This document shows positions 1 to 7,410 of a DNA stretch of 19,888 bases, one piece after another. The stretch comes from Alphaproteobacteria bacterium (GTDB lineage Bacteria; Pseudomonadota; Alphaproteobacteria; UBA3830). The first letter of the stretch is position 1, and every line of letters begins with the position of its first letter. The notes under the pieces were generated by a model, which was not told the DNA's origin, ran no database searches, and was given only the letters and a program-made list of their open reading frames with translations. The stretch is from positions 1-19,888 of the forward strand of contig BNWJ01000013.1 in the NCBI GenBank assembly GCA_025998735.1, in the 5' to 3' direction. The position numbers and the translations under genes are program-made.

Positions 1-150
1 TCAATGCACTTTGACAAATCCGATACGCCCCCTGTTTTTCTAAGATGCATAGATCCTCATTTGGTTAAATACATCAACAGCTTAGCACATCTTATTTTGA
101 ATGAAAAGACGAGAAGGGTGGTAAGATATCTAGGTCTTCTTTCATCATAA
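1..150 (+). CDS. possible 3' end of a gene running in from the left edge
   Basis: Frame 1 is open from the first base to a TAA at 148-150 and would encode the last 49 residues of a protein. The text is amphipathic and not low-complexity (it contains FDKSDTPPVFLRCIDPHLVK), but I recognise no family. Its last 59 bases overlap, tail to tail, the end of the decayed minus-strand gene that finishes at 92. A 150-base open frame can occur by chance, so this is a tentative call that the sequence to the left would settle. Confidence 0.22.
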   Translation, partial: SMHFDKSDTPPVFLRCIDPHLVKYINSLAHLILNEKTRRVVRYLGLLSS

Positions 151-832
151 GTATCAGTTGTTCTCGTCGCCCTTCTTCAGCTTCAAGATTTTTAAGCTTT
201 GCGTCATCTTTCGCCGACACATAACAGGGGGCGCAACAAAAAAGACGAAACACACGATAAGGCACCCTTTTCTTTTGAGCAAAAAATTCTAATATACCAT
301 ATAGTGCTTCTCGCGACGCACTATCATCGTTACTATCGCGGATAAGAGATTTAACAACAAACTCTAAAAAGTTTTCGAACCATTCCTTTGGTGGCTTGTT
401 AATTAACAATAAATTTTCAAAAAATGGAATGACTTCAGGCTTCGACAATGACCGTAGATCGTCTACAAAAGTGGCTTTAGGCGCCCTTCGCGACGGATTT
501 ATTCCGCTCTACCGTGAAACAACGGCATCAATACCACCGAACTTCGCCCCAAAAATAGTCTCTGCAGAATTGACGATACGGTCTTCAACCTTCTTCCTTT
601 CTTTTTGACGATGTTCTCCGAAAAGCAGATGGTTTCTCCATAGAAAATTCTCCAATCACATTTCAATTATGGTTCTAAGGTGGCAATTATCAGAGGACAG
701 ATTACATAGCTTGATAACTACACATCGTTGCATTCCGCTGAGTCCGTTTCGAACTTCATGATTTTCCATGGCTTTCGACGACAACACAGCTCCACACAAA
801 CCAAGAGCGGCAATAACTTTAATTTTACTCAT
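92..832 (-). pseudogene. secreted hypothetical protein interrupted by two in-frame stop codons
   Basis: From an ATG at 832 (Shine-Dalgarno AGGAAG about 6 bases upstream) to a TAA at 92-94 one minus-strand frame runs without any indel for 741 bases. It is broken only by TGA at 656-658 and TAG at 509-511. Read through, it gives about 246 codons: a Sec-type signal peptide at the start (MSKIKVIAALGLCGAVLSSKA), a Cys-containing segment, a basic charged stretch (RQKERKKVEDR), and an acidic/basic C-terminal part with a CCAPC cluster. Three open segments in the same register argue for one ancestral gene rather than three chance ORFs. No family is recognised. TGA and TAG act as normal stops elsewhere in the window, so recoding is unlikely and decay by point mutation is the simplest reading. 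A sequencing error at either stop cannot be excluded. Confidence 0.55.
656..832 (-). CDS. 58-residue secreted peptide, intact 5' fragment of the interrupted gene
   Basis: This is the only piece of the decayed locus that still has a start codon and a ribosome binding site (AGGAAG, then six A, then ATG at 832-830). It would give a 58-residue product with a signal peptide and probable cleavage near SSKA-M. The mature part is about 37 residues with three cysteines. It ends at the first premature stop, TGA at 656-658, and the frame continues open after it. It may be translated as a short exported peptide or be a non-functional stub. No homologous family is recognised. Confidence 0.35.
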   Translation of the reverse strand: MSKIKVIAALGLCGAVLSSKAMENHEVRNGLSGMQRCVVIKLCNLSSDNCHLRTIIEM

Positions 833-939
833 TTTTTTCTTCCTACACCAATTAATTTCCCAGCGCTTACAATGCGCTCGTACCAAGACAACAAGCTACG
901 CAAACCTTTTCATCTGTAGAATTTCTAGGTGCAGACGAT

Positions 940-1014
940 TGGCTGGGGTGGTAGGATTCGAACCCACGAATGACGGGATCAAAACCCGCTGCCTTACCAC
1001 TTGGCTACACCCCA
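940..1014 (-). tRNA. tRNA-Gln (anticodon TTG)
   Basis: On the minus strand a full cloverleaf can be drawn. The acceptor stem is TGGGGTG pairing with CACCCCA, and the anticodon stem GCGGG/CCCGT encloses the loop TTTTGAT, whose middle gives anticodon TTG (Gln, reading CAA). The T arm is GTGGG/CCTAC around TTCGAAT, the discriminator is G, and CCA is encoded at 942-940. The ORFs predicted across it are shadows. Confidence 0.96.
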
Positions 1015-1068
1015 ATATCCTCAAGACCGCTGCATAATGGCTCTTTTCCGCAACTGGCTTCGGTGCTT

Positions 1069-1136
1069 GCAGCACACGCAATATTCCTTTCTAAGGAATC
1101 CTCATGTACACCAAGTACACCGCGGTTCTGTGCTGC
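1069..1136 (-). repeat. structured palindromic element, possible small RNA or dispersed repeat
   Basis: In the 301-base spacer between tRNA-Gln and the membrane protein gene, an 8-bp inverted repeat (GCAGCACA at 1069-1076, TGTGCTGC at 1129-1136) encloses two perfect small hairpins. These are ATTCCTT/AAGGAAT (1083-1089/1093-1099, 3-base loop) and TGTAC/GTACA (1105-1109/1115-1119, 5-base loop). The result is a three-way junction. Further right, TTGCA/TGCAA and GACAC/GTGTC pairs suggest more folding. It could be part of the tRNA transcript, a small RNA, or a dispersed palindromic repeat. No protein-coding signal is convincing here. Strand is a guess based on the flanking minus-strand genes. Confidence 0.4.
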
Positions 1137-1315
1137 GTTCTTCCTCACTCTACGACACAAGTGTCTTGCAAAAAACATCTCATTATGCAACGATCTCTCT
1201 TCTCTATACGCGATCGGTATATTACATTATGAGCATTATAAATTCCAGTAGTTAATATAGAGTTTACGCAGAAAAAATATCGAAAAAAACAGTTTCAATA
1301 ATCACATCTGTCACG

Positions 1316-3169
1316 CTATAATCTTTCGATTTTTTCGTTTAGGCTTTGAAATACAGCAGAAACCAGTTCGCGCGTATTCATGTCGTTAATTTGCGCGATG
1401 CTCCATGGCCTGCTTTCGTAGGAAGCTGGATTATGCGTGGAGAATTTCGTCCGCAATACGCCGTTTATGGATGTTTTCTCCAGTACTTCAGTGATGTTCG
1501 GAAAATCTTCCAGATCCATGGCCTGCGATTGGCAACCGTAGGTGATTTTTACATCTACGTCTTTTCTGAGGAGAAACTGATTGCATATGACACTGAGCAA
1601 ACTGTCCAGAGAAACTCTATTCTCCGGAATTAGCGTATACACGCTGGACGAAAAATCGTACTCCTTCAGGGCCGATATCACCATTTTAATCAATAGGGAT
1701 AATATATCTCGTCTGTAGTACAACTTTGCGACATCACAGGACGGGAAATTCATATTTACGCATCCGTTTGTTTTTATATCGGAAATAATTTTCCCGAAAA
1801 TTCCTGATTTATCCGTTGCACTCTCGGGTATTCGGATGATTCTGAACTTCGTATGCAATTTTCTGCTTTTGGAGTCTGCAAATTGTGCAAAAAGTTCTCC
1901 GAGGCGTTGAGTTGCACCGATCCAGTTGTTGGCGTTCAGCGCACCATCGCTGGAAAGCACAAACACGTATGGAATCTGCGTTCTTTGGGCGAACTCTATG
2001 ATTTTATTCATGTAAATGACGTTTTTTATTACAGCTTCCTTCAGAATGTCATCACAGTAGTCAGCGGATTTTATCGGCATATTATAGAACAGAATATCCG
2101 GTTTTGAATCGCAGGCGTTCATCATGTCAACGTCAACAATTTTTATTTTATAATCATGGTGAGATGATGCATTTTTCAGTCTTTGTTCTGCTTCTGCAAA
2201 TAGTCTTTCGGTCTCGCAAAGCACAGTTATGTCGACGGATGACGCAGATGCTATCGCATACACAAGATCCAGTACGCTACTGCGGCCATCGTAGAATATC
2301 CATACCACTTTGCTTTTGAATGCGACTGTTAATGCTGATTTTTCCTGAGGCATTAAACTGATCGAATCAAAATCTGCGATATCGAGCGGAGTGATCGCCG
2401 GAAATGTCCGCTTGCCAAATGTATTTATTACCACCTTAAAGAGCGGAACGCTAAACTCAGAAGATAATCCTATAAGACTTACCAGTGTATCTGGATTTGG
2501 TTTTGTGGAAAAATACAGTAACCTTCGTGGGGTCGGGAAAAATGCAATCTTGTTAATTTTCGCAAGCCATTTTCCGATGTCATCAGTTGATTTCATGGAG
2601 CTGAATCTTCTGTCTTCGGTAGTAGGATTCGAGAGCACAACGCATTCAAGAATTTTATATCCTTCTAGAAAATCGGCAATACTATCGATATCATGCTCCT
2701 CTTCGCATATGACATATACGGGAATGGCATCGTCAAACAATCTGCAGCCACGAAGATACTCGAACAGCAGGAATTCCAGGAAAACCATAAGAAGTATGGC
2801 CACTATTGCTACCCCCAATGGATTATTGATAAATAACACAGGAGCGGCGCTGGCCGTTACACAGAGTACGAACTTATAGCGCACATCAACCGTGATTCTA
2901 TCAATAAACCAAATGAAAACAGCTCCGTAGATACACAGCAGCGAGAATACTTCAACGATAATATTAATTATGCTTAGTTTCGGATATACAAGCATAGCGA
3001 CCACAAAATACGACAATAATAACACAAATATGTTGTGTAAATGATACGAATGCTCTATAGGTATATTAATTAGTTTCGAACTTAGCCTTGAACAAGGAAT
3101 TGATAGAATTTCATATGCTTTTTTAAAATACTGCTTGCGCGATATTGTTGTTAATAAATGTTTCAGCAT
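1316..3169 (-). CDS. membrane protein of the CapD/WbpM/FlaA1 nucleotide-sugar dehydratase family, catalytic motifs degenerate
   Basis: The 617-residue product has the family layout: four hydrophobic segments at about 45-140, a CoA-binding-like linker domain at about 150-270, and a short-chain dehydrogenase-like domain from about 285. The backbone of the family is visible. PQEKSALTVAFKSKVVWIF stands where the glycine-rich NAD loop should begin, KPDILFYNMPIKSA stands for the usual PDxVFHAAAYKH, and FVLSSDGALNANNWIGATQR stands for FVLISTDKAVNPTNVMGATKR. The GAGGSIG loop has become YDGRSSV, and the catalytic Lys of the (M/Y)GxxK motif is Gln421. The known role of the family is 4,6-dehydration of UDP-GlcNAc for capsule or glycan synthesis, but this copy is probably a non-catalytic relative. 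The frame is long and uninterrupted, so it is still under selection or only recently relaxed. The start at 3169 has only a weak AAAGAGA upstream. It is divergent from gpsA. Confidence 0.8.
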   Translation of the reverse strand: MLKHLLTTISRKQYFKKAYEILSIPCSRLSSKLINIPIEHSYHLHNIFVLLLSYFVVAMLVYPKLSIINIIVEVFSLLCIYGAVFIWFIDRITVDVRYKFVLCVTASAAPVLFINNPLGVAIVAILLMVFLEFLLFEYLRGCRLFDDAIPVYVICEEEHDIDSIADFLEGYKILECVVLSNPTTEDRRFSSMKSTDDIGKWLAKINKIAFFPTPRRLLYFSTKPNPDTLVSLIGLSSEFSVPLFKVVINTFGKRTFPAITPLDIADFDSISLMPQEKSALTVAFKSKVVWIFYDGRSSVLDLVYAIASASSVDITVLCETERLFAEAEQRLKNASSHHDYKIKIVDVDMMNACDSKPDILFYNMPIKSADYCDDILKEAVIKNVIYMNKIIEFAQRTQIPYVFVLSSDGALNANNWIGATQRLGELFAQFADSKSRKLHTKFRIIRIPESATDKSGIFGKIISDIKTNGCVNMNFPSCDVAKLYYRRDILSLLIKMVISALKEYDFSSSVYTLIPENRVSLDSLLSVICNQFLLRKDVDVKITYGCQSQAMDLEDFPNITEVLEKTSINGVLRTKFSTHNPASYESRPWSIAQINDMNTRELVSAVFQSLNEKIERL

Positions 3170-3251
3170 TCTCTTTGTGTTTTATACTGGTGCTGCGAGT
3201 ATATAACATATTTTTTTTTAATAGTAGTGGGCACTAATTAAGGTAGGGTTT

Positions 3252-4187
3252 ATGAATAGTCGTCGTTATGAAAAAGTGGTTGTGGTTGGAGCTGGAGCAT
3301 ACGGCACAGCGATCGCTCAGTGTTTTGGTATAAGATCAAAGGAAGTTTTGCTCATAAGCGATTCGCCATCGATAGAGGAATCCATAAACAACACAAGAAT
3401 AAATGTAGAGGCACTTCCGGGGGCGGTTCTGAGTGACAACATCTCCTGCACTACGGATTTCTCCAGATCCATTGACGCTAACATAATGTTCATTGCAGTT
3501 CCCGTGAGCGTTGTTGAAGTCATCTGCCATCAAATAAAATGGCATCGCATCCAATCACCTGTAGTTCTTTGTTCAAAGGGGCTTGATGTCGCCGGTGTAA
3601 GACTTATGAGCGATCTGGTGGAAGAAATCATCGACAACGATGTCGTTGTGTTTTCAGGACCGTCATTTGCTCACGAAGTGGTGAGAGGCCTTCCGTTTGG
3701 TGTAAATATTGCATCCAAAAACCGTGCTTTATCAGATGAGATCGTGGCGCGTCTTTCAAATCCAAATTTTACCATAAAACCCATAGACGATTACATCGGA
3801 CTACAGATCGCCGGAGCATTCAAAAACATTTTGGCCATAGGATGCGGAATATACAGTGGCTTGAAATTCGGAAATAATGCTACGGCAAAACTCATTGTCG
3901 ATGGTATTCAGGAAATGGTCGCTCTGACTGTCGCAATGGGAGGGAAAAAAGACACATTTCTCGAACTGGGCGGAATAGGGGATACAATACTTACCTGCAC
4001 CAGTATGCAATCCAGAAACGTTTTGTTCGGCGAACACCTATCCCAAGGTGGCACGTTGCAAAACTGGAATGGAAGTCTTGCGGAAGGAGCAGTTTCCGCT
4101 CAGGCAGTTCCACTGTTCGAAGAAAAATACCAGATTTCCATGAACGCATTCCATTGGATATATACCAACGTTACGCTAGGCGTTTGA
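3252..4187 (+). CDS. gpsA: NAD(P)-dependent glycerol-3-phosphate dehydrogenase
   Basis: This cytoplasmic enzyme reduces dihydroxyacetone phosphate to sn-glycerol-3-phosphate, the backbone for phospholipid synthesis. The 311 residues show the N-terminal dinucleotide loop GAGAYG (13-18), the conserved SGPSFAHEV block (135-143), the catalytic lysine in AGAFKN (K191), and the substrate-binding block GGIGDTILTCTSMQSRN ending in R255-N256, then LAEG near 277. The start is fixed by AAGG about 9 bases upstream of ATG. At 311 residues it is somewhat shorter than the usual 330 or so: the last helix (normally ending in a LLxR-like motif) is missing after WIYTN, and a GC-rich palindrome begins about 50 bases downstream. 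The gene is divergent from the CapD-like gene and convergent with the MORN gene. Confidence 0.95.
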   Translation: MNSRRYEKVVVVGAGAYGTAIAQCFGIRSKEVLLISDSPSIEESINNTRINVEALPGAVLSDNISCTTDFSRSIDANIMFIAVPVSVVEVICHQIKWHRIQSPVVLCSKGLDVAGVRLMSDLVEEIIDNDVVVFSGPSFAHEVVRGLPFGVNIASKNRALSDEIVARLSNPNFTIKPIDDYIGLQIAGAFKNILAIGCGIYSGLKFGNNATAKLIVDGIQEMVALTVAMGGKKDTFLELGGIGDTILTCTSMQSRNVLFGEHLSQGGTLQNWNGSLAEGAVSAQAVPLFEEKYQISMNAFHWIYTNVTLGV

Positions 4188-4239
4188 AGCACAGGCGACT
4201 TCAGTACACACATCAAGATGAAACGTTGGATTCTCAGTC

Positions 4240-4278
4240 TCCCGGGTCCCGGGTCCCAGTTCCCGGGTCCCGGGTCCC
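4240..4278. repeat. GC-rich palindromic direct repeat between convergent genes
   Basis: The 18-mer TCCCGGGTCCCGGGTCCC occurs twice (4240-4257 and 4261-4278), separated by AGT, giving a 21-base period. Each copy is built from CCCGGGT units and is almost self-complementary, so the stretch can fold on either strand. It is far richer in G+C than its surroundings. It lies 52 bases after the gpsA stop and 26 bases from the stop of the convergent MORN gene, so a bidirectional transcription-ending role is plausible, although no T-tract follows. It may instead be a dispersed repeat unit of this genome. Confidence 0.6.
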
Positions 4279-4304
4279 CTTCGGGCCTCGGAATGATGTC
4301 AGTT

Positions 4305-5027
4305 TCAGCCTTTTTCGTCACCTTTCATGCTGGCACCATCTGACATATCTTCGGATTTAGTGCTTGTCCCAGTGGCGTCTCCATTGGCAAACGTTACGTC
4401 CTTTACAGTCCGAAACACGCCATCATCGGAATGTAGCTCAAAGACGGTTCCACTGCTGTATGTCAACGTTCCATCGCCATCTGGCTTACCGTTGCCATCT
4501 ACACCACCTGTATATTGACCGCCTTCATACCCCAGGTTTTCGACTTGCTCACCTACTCCTGGCGTTGCTTTCGTTCTTTTATTTACAGACCGAAACAGGC
4601 CATGATCGGAATGCGGCTCAAAGACGGTTCCACTGCTGTATGTCAACGTTCCATCGCCATTTGGCGTACCGTTGCCATCTACACCACCTTTATATTGACC
4701 GCCTTCATACCCCAGGTTTTCGACTTGCTCACCTACTCCTGGCGTTGCTTTCGTTCTTTTATTTACAGACCGAAACAGGCCATGATCGGAATGTAGCTCA
4801 AAGACGGTTCCACCGCTAAATGTCAACGTTCCATTGCCATGTGGCTTACCTTTGGCATCTACGCCGCCTTTATATTGACCGCCTGCATACTCCAGATTTG
4901 CGACTTGCTCACCTTCTCCCGGCGTTGCGTTCGTTTTGTCTTCCATTGTGCATGCCACATCTGCAATTCCCAAACTTGCTACTGACATCACGATAGCGCA
5001 AACGGCTATCAATTTATTTGATTTCAT
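4305..5027 (-). CDS. secreted MORN-repeat protein
   Basis: The 240-residue product has a Sec signal peptide (MKSNKLIAVCAIVMSVASLG, probable cleavage near ADVA at 25). It is followed by three copies of a 60-residue unit, each holding one MORN motif of the form GGQYxGGVDxxGxPxGxGTLT at about 49-69, 109-129 and 169-189. The tail is polar (TSTKSEDMSDGAS). MORN repeats bind lipids or proteins and are common in exported proteins of intracellular bacteria. One MORN per 60 residues is sparse compared with usual back-to-back arrays. AGGAG lies 7 bases before ATG 5027 and 4 before ATG 5030. A further upstream ATG at 5042 overlaps the Shine-Dalgarno sequence and is rejected. A strong promoter lies about 70 bases upstream. 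Substrate or partner is unknown. Confidence 0.78.
   Translation of the reverse strand: MKSNKLIAVCAIVMSVASLGIADVACTMEDKTNATPGEGEQVANLEYAGGQYKGGVDAKGKPHGNGTLTFSGGTVFELHSDHGLFRSVNKRTKATPGVGEQVENLGYEGGQYKGGVDGNGTPNGDGTLTYSSGTVFEPHSDHGLFRSVNKRTKATPGVGEQVENLGYEGGQYTGGVDGNGKPDGDGTLTYSSGTVFELHSDDGVFRTVKDVTFANGDATGTSTKSEDMSDGASMKGDEKG
4411..4950. repeat. 180-bp tandem repeat inside the MORN gene
   Basis: Three head-to-tail units start at 4411, 4591 and 4771, each 180 bp (60 codons). The first two are nearly identical over most of their length, including the 3' end that encodes the TKATPGVGEQVENLGYEGGQ linker. The third (the N-terminal one in the protein) is more diverged. This pattern points to recent duplication or gene conversion of two units, and copy number could vary between strains without breaking the frame. 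Confidence 0.88.
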
Positions 5028-5094
5028 CATCGAACTCCTCATTAGTAAAAAAACGAACTTTTTAGAAGTTACTAAAACATCTCAAAGTGAAAAC

Positions 5095-5123
5095 AGTATA
5101 TTGCATTCTCCAATAAGAGTCAA
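5095..5123 (-). promoter_or_regulatory. sigma-70-type promoter for the MORN gene
   Basis: On the minus strand TTGACT (5123-5118), a 17-base spacer and TATACT (5100-5095) form a near-consensus promoter. Transcription would begin near 5088 and give a leader of about 60 bases before the ATG at 5027. Confidence 0.65.
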
Positions 5124-5462
5124 CCAAAACGCACATAAATTTGCAAAAAACAAATGTCTTGATGAACGCGTGTACTGCGTGAATTTTTGTTCAGGGATAT
5201 TTAATTCCCAATAGAAATGGATTTTTCCATCGATCCCAGTTTTTCCTAGAAATTTAACATCGTCAGCATTTTGAGGGAAGAATTTGACGTGGCGAATCTA
5301 TGCGTTTAATGATAGAATCGACATCAATGCGTGCATAATCAGGCTCACGAGAGATTCAATGAAAGGTCTGCTTGTTGTTCTTTTCTTATGGAAAGATTGC
5401 ACATTCTAGAATATAATACGCTCATTGTTTTTGTGTTTGTTATGTAATGTTGTTGGGGAATT
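5124..5462. other. intergenic region between divergent MORN and mlaC genes
   Basis: No convincing coding frame is present on either strand. The right part holds a good -10 element TATAAT at 5412-5417, reading towards mlaC, with no clear -35 at 17 bases. A second possible pair, TTGACG near 5288 followed by TAATGA-like sequence 17 bases on, has no gene directly after it. Nothing else is recognised. Confidence 0.5.
5412..5417 (+). promoter_or_regulatory. -10 element for the mlaC-dut-bamD group
   Basis: A consensus TATAAT lies 46 bases before the mlaC start. The -35 position holds only TGGAAA, a poor match, so expression may depend on an activator or be modest. The three genes that follow are closely spaced and in the same direction. 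Confidence 0.45.
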
Positions 5463-6104
5463 ATGAATAATGTGACTAAAATATTGTTTTTTTCTGTGGC
5501 TATGTTGGGCGGACTTCAGTCCAACTGTGTCTTCGCAAAGGATTCTGGGGAGAGTACCAAACATTCAAAAAGTGCGCCACAGGAATTGGTGGAACGTTTG
5601 ATGAGCGAAGCGCTCGGTATTGTATCCAGCGATGTTACCAAGGAGCAATTCGGAGAGAAGATAAAGAAGGTTATACTTGAGACGTTTTCCACGGAAAAAA
5701 TAGCGCGCTTCATGCTAGGAGTACACACAAAACAGATAGGCAAAGAGGATCTGAGCAAATTTGTGGAATCCTGCGTGAGTGCGATGATTTCCTTTTATTC
5801 ATCCAAATTGTATGAATACAGAAACGCCACTTTTGAGGTTATTAGCGTCAAAAAAAGATCTACAGATCATTATATTGTGCTAACAAAAGTCTTTAAAGAT
5901 GGTAAGAAATCAGAAAAAAATAGCCTTGTGATAGTTTGGTCAGTATTTATTACCAATGGCGCTCCGCTGGTATTTGACGTTCTCATAAGCGGTATCAGTA
6001 TGATCCAAGCTCAGCGAGGCGAAATCTCTCGGCGAATTAAGAAAAATGGTATTAAGAAATTTTTGATGGATTTTATAGAGGAAAATAAGCCACATGATAA
6101 ATAA
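5463..6104 (+). CDS. mlaC: MlaC/Ttg2D-family periplasmic phospholipid-binding protein
   Basis: The 213-residue protein starts with a signal peptide (MNNVTKILFFSVAMLGGLQS, cleavage probably after CVFA). It continues as the all-family Tol_Tol_Ttg2 domain: helices rich in charged residues, the FSTEKIARFMLG block (where the family has the FDFxxMAxxxLG-type motif), and the C-terminal signature VFDVLISGISMIQAQRGEIS followed by KNGIKKFLMDF. MlaC carries phospholipid across the periplasm between the outer-membrane and inner-membrane parts of the Mla system and helps to keep outer-membrane lipid asymmetry. The start has GGGG upstream. It lies 18 bases before dut. The other mla genes are not in the window, which is common in reduced genomes where mla genes are scattered. 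Confidence 0.88.
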   Translation: MNNVTKILFFSVAMLGGLQSNCVFAKDSGESTKHSKSAPQELVERLMSEALGIVSSDVTKEQFGEKIKKVILETFSTEKIARFMLGVHTKQIGKEDLSKFVESCVSAMISFYSSKLYEYRNATFEVISVKKRSTDHYIVLTKVFKDGKKSEKNSLVIVWSVFITNGAPLVFDVLISGISMIQAQRGEISRRIKKNGIKKFLMDFIEENKPHDK

Positions 6105-6122
6105 AATAAATAAGGAGTATGC

Positions 6123-6566
6123 ATGAATGTGCCGGTAAAAATTTTGGAGAATGGAGTAGGGCTTGGTGTTCCATCGTACGCAACTGAAGAAAGCGCTGGA
6201 CTTGATTTACGAGCGGCGATAAACGATGATCTAGTCATAAAAGCCGGAGAAAGGGTTCTTGTGCCAACAGGGATTTCGATAGCGCTGCCATCGGGTCTTG
6301 AAGCTCAGGTTAGACCAAGGTCTGGATTGGCCTATAAAAATGGTATAACAGTATTAAATACCCCAGGAACTATCGATAGTGATTATCGTGGTGAAATAAA
6401 GGTTCTTTTGATAAATCTCGGAAATGAAGATTTTAAAGTGGAACGTGGTATGAGAATCGCTCAGATGGTGGTGCATAAATATGAACGCGTTTCGCTAAAT
6501 GTACTTGATGTCTTAGATGAGACAGCGAGAGCCGGAAATGGATATGGTTCAACCGGAATTAAATGA
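6123..6566 (+). CDS. dut: dUTP diphosphatase (dUTPase)
   Basis: This homotrimeric cytoplasmic enzyme hydrolyses dUTP to dUMP and pyrophosphate, preventing uracil incorporation into DNA and feeding dTMP synthesis. All five family motifs are present in the 147 residues: AGLDLRA (25-31), RPRSGLA (64-70), [13 protein letters not shown] (82-94), RIAQMV (111-116) and the C-terminal [10 protein letters not shown] (136-145). The last motif has Tyr for the usual Phe and Asn for the second Gly, both mild changes. AAGGAG sits 6-8 bases before the ATG, a strong start. The bamD start region follows within a few bases of its TGA stop, so the two genes are probably co-transcribed. Confidence 0.97.
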   Translation: MNVPVKILENGVGLGVPSYATEESAGLDLRAAINDDLVIKAGERVLVPTGISIALPSGLEAQVRPRSGLAYKNGITVLNTPGTIDSDYRGEIKVLLINLGNEDFKVERGMRIAQMVVHKYERVSLNVLDVLDETARAGNGYGSTGIK

Positions 6567-6576
6567 GGGAATGCCA

Positions 6577-7329
6577 ATGAAAAAGGGAATTTATATGCGT
6601 CATTATTTCTTAATATTAAGTTCGTTACTTGCGGTGAGTTGCTCATCCAAAAAAGATGATCTAAGCAGGAAGAATGTGGATACTCTGTACAATAGAGCGT
6701 CATCTCAGATGAAGGCTGGAGAATATGCGGAGGCTGCCGTTGATTTCAAAGAGATAGAAACGCTGTTTCCATATTCCGCCAAAGCCAGTTTTGGACAGGT
6801 ACTCGCCGCCTATTGCTATTTTCTAACTTCCAATTATCAAGACGCCATTAGATCCCTCGAGATTTTCCTGAGATATCATCCTGCGCATGCACTTGTTCCA
6901 TATGCAATGTATCTGAAGGCAATGTGCTTATATATGCAGGTGTCATCCATTGGACGTGATGCAAAAGCAGCCAATGAAGCTAAACTGGCCTTCGTTGAGC
7001 TGGTCAACAAATTCCCCGGCTCCATCTATCACAAGGATTGTTTGAAGAGAATACTAATGCTTGACGATATAGTGGCTGCTCACGAAATGTCCGTTGGTAG
7101 ATTCTACCAGAAAAACGGAAATGCGCTTTCCGCCATTAATAGATACAACTTCGTCATAAGACGCCTGGGGCATACGAAGCATTGTCCAGAAGCCTACTAC
7201 AGGGTGATGGAGTGCTGTCGCTCGATCGGACTTACCGCTGAAGCCGCTGGAGCACGCGAAACTTTGGTGCATAGTTTTCCCAAAAGTGAATGGGGCAAAA
7301 AGGTACTACCAGATTCTAAAGAGAAATAG
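6577..7329 (+). CDS. bamD: outer-membrane assembly lipoprotein BamD
   Basis: The 250-residue product begins with a short signal sequence ending LLAVSC, with Cys22 as the probable lipidation site. The box has Ala at -3 rather than Leu, with Leu at -4. TPR-like helical repeats follow (YNRASSQMKAGEYAEAAVDF, then LAAYCYFLTSNYQDAI, FLRYHPAH, then MYLKAMCLYMQ), and near the C-terminus a last TPR-like unit ending in LVHSFPKSEW. BamD is the essential partner of BamA in inserting beta-barrel proteins into the outer membrane. Two starts are plausible. ATG 6577 has GAGG 7 bases upstream, and ATG 6595 has GGGA 6 bases upstream. I take 6577 because it gives the more basic n-region. It follows dut closely. 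Confidence 0.93.
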   Translation: MKKGIYMRHYFLILSSLLAVSCSSKKDDLSRKNVDTLYNRASSQMKAGEYAEAAVDFKEIETLFPYSAKASFGQVLAAYCYFLTSNYQDAIRSLEIFLRYHPAHALVPYAMYLKAMCLYMQVSSIGRDAKAANEAKLAFVELVNKFPGSIYHKDCLKRILMLDDIVAAHEMSVGRFYQKNGNALSAINRYNFVIRRLGHTKHCPEAYYRVMECCRSIGLTAEAAGARETLVHSFPKSEWGKKVLPDSKEK

Positions 7330-7410
7330 TTTTCACTCCGCTGAACGTCAATTGGAATGAAGCAATGAAAATTGTTGTCGAAAAAATGGTGGTTACCAAG
7401 TGGTTTTAAA

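Noticed and set aside
509..658. TGA read as tryptophan or TAG readthrough to keep the secreted gene intact
   Set aside because: TGA ends gpsA, dut, plsX and fabH at the expected places and TAG ends bamD and rpmF, so the standard code applies.
862..878. AGCGC/GCGCT inverted repeat upstream of the decayed gene as an operator
   Set aside because: The arms are only 5 bases with a 7-base loop, which is too little to support a regulatory site.
970..1255. Overlapping ORFs of 60-95 codons across the tRNA and its upstream spacer
   Set aside because: They overlap the tRNA or the palindromic element, lack ribosome binding sites and show no family features.
4364..4819. Plus-strand frames with His/Arg-rich tandem repeats opposite the MORN gene
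   Set aside because: The repeats mirror the 180-bp units of the real minus-strand gene, which has a signal peptide, Shine-Dalgarno sequence and promoter.
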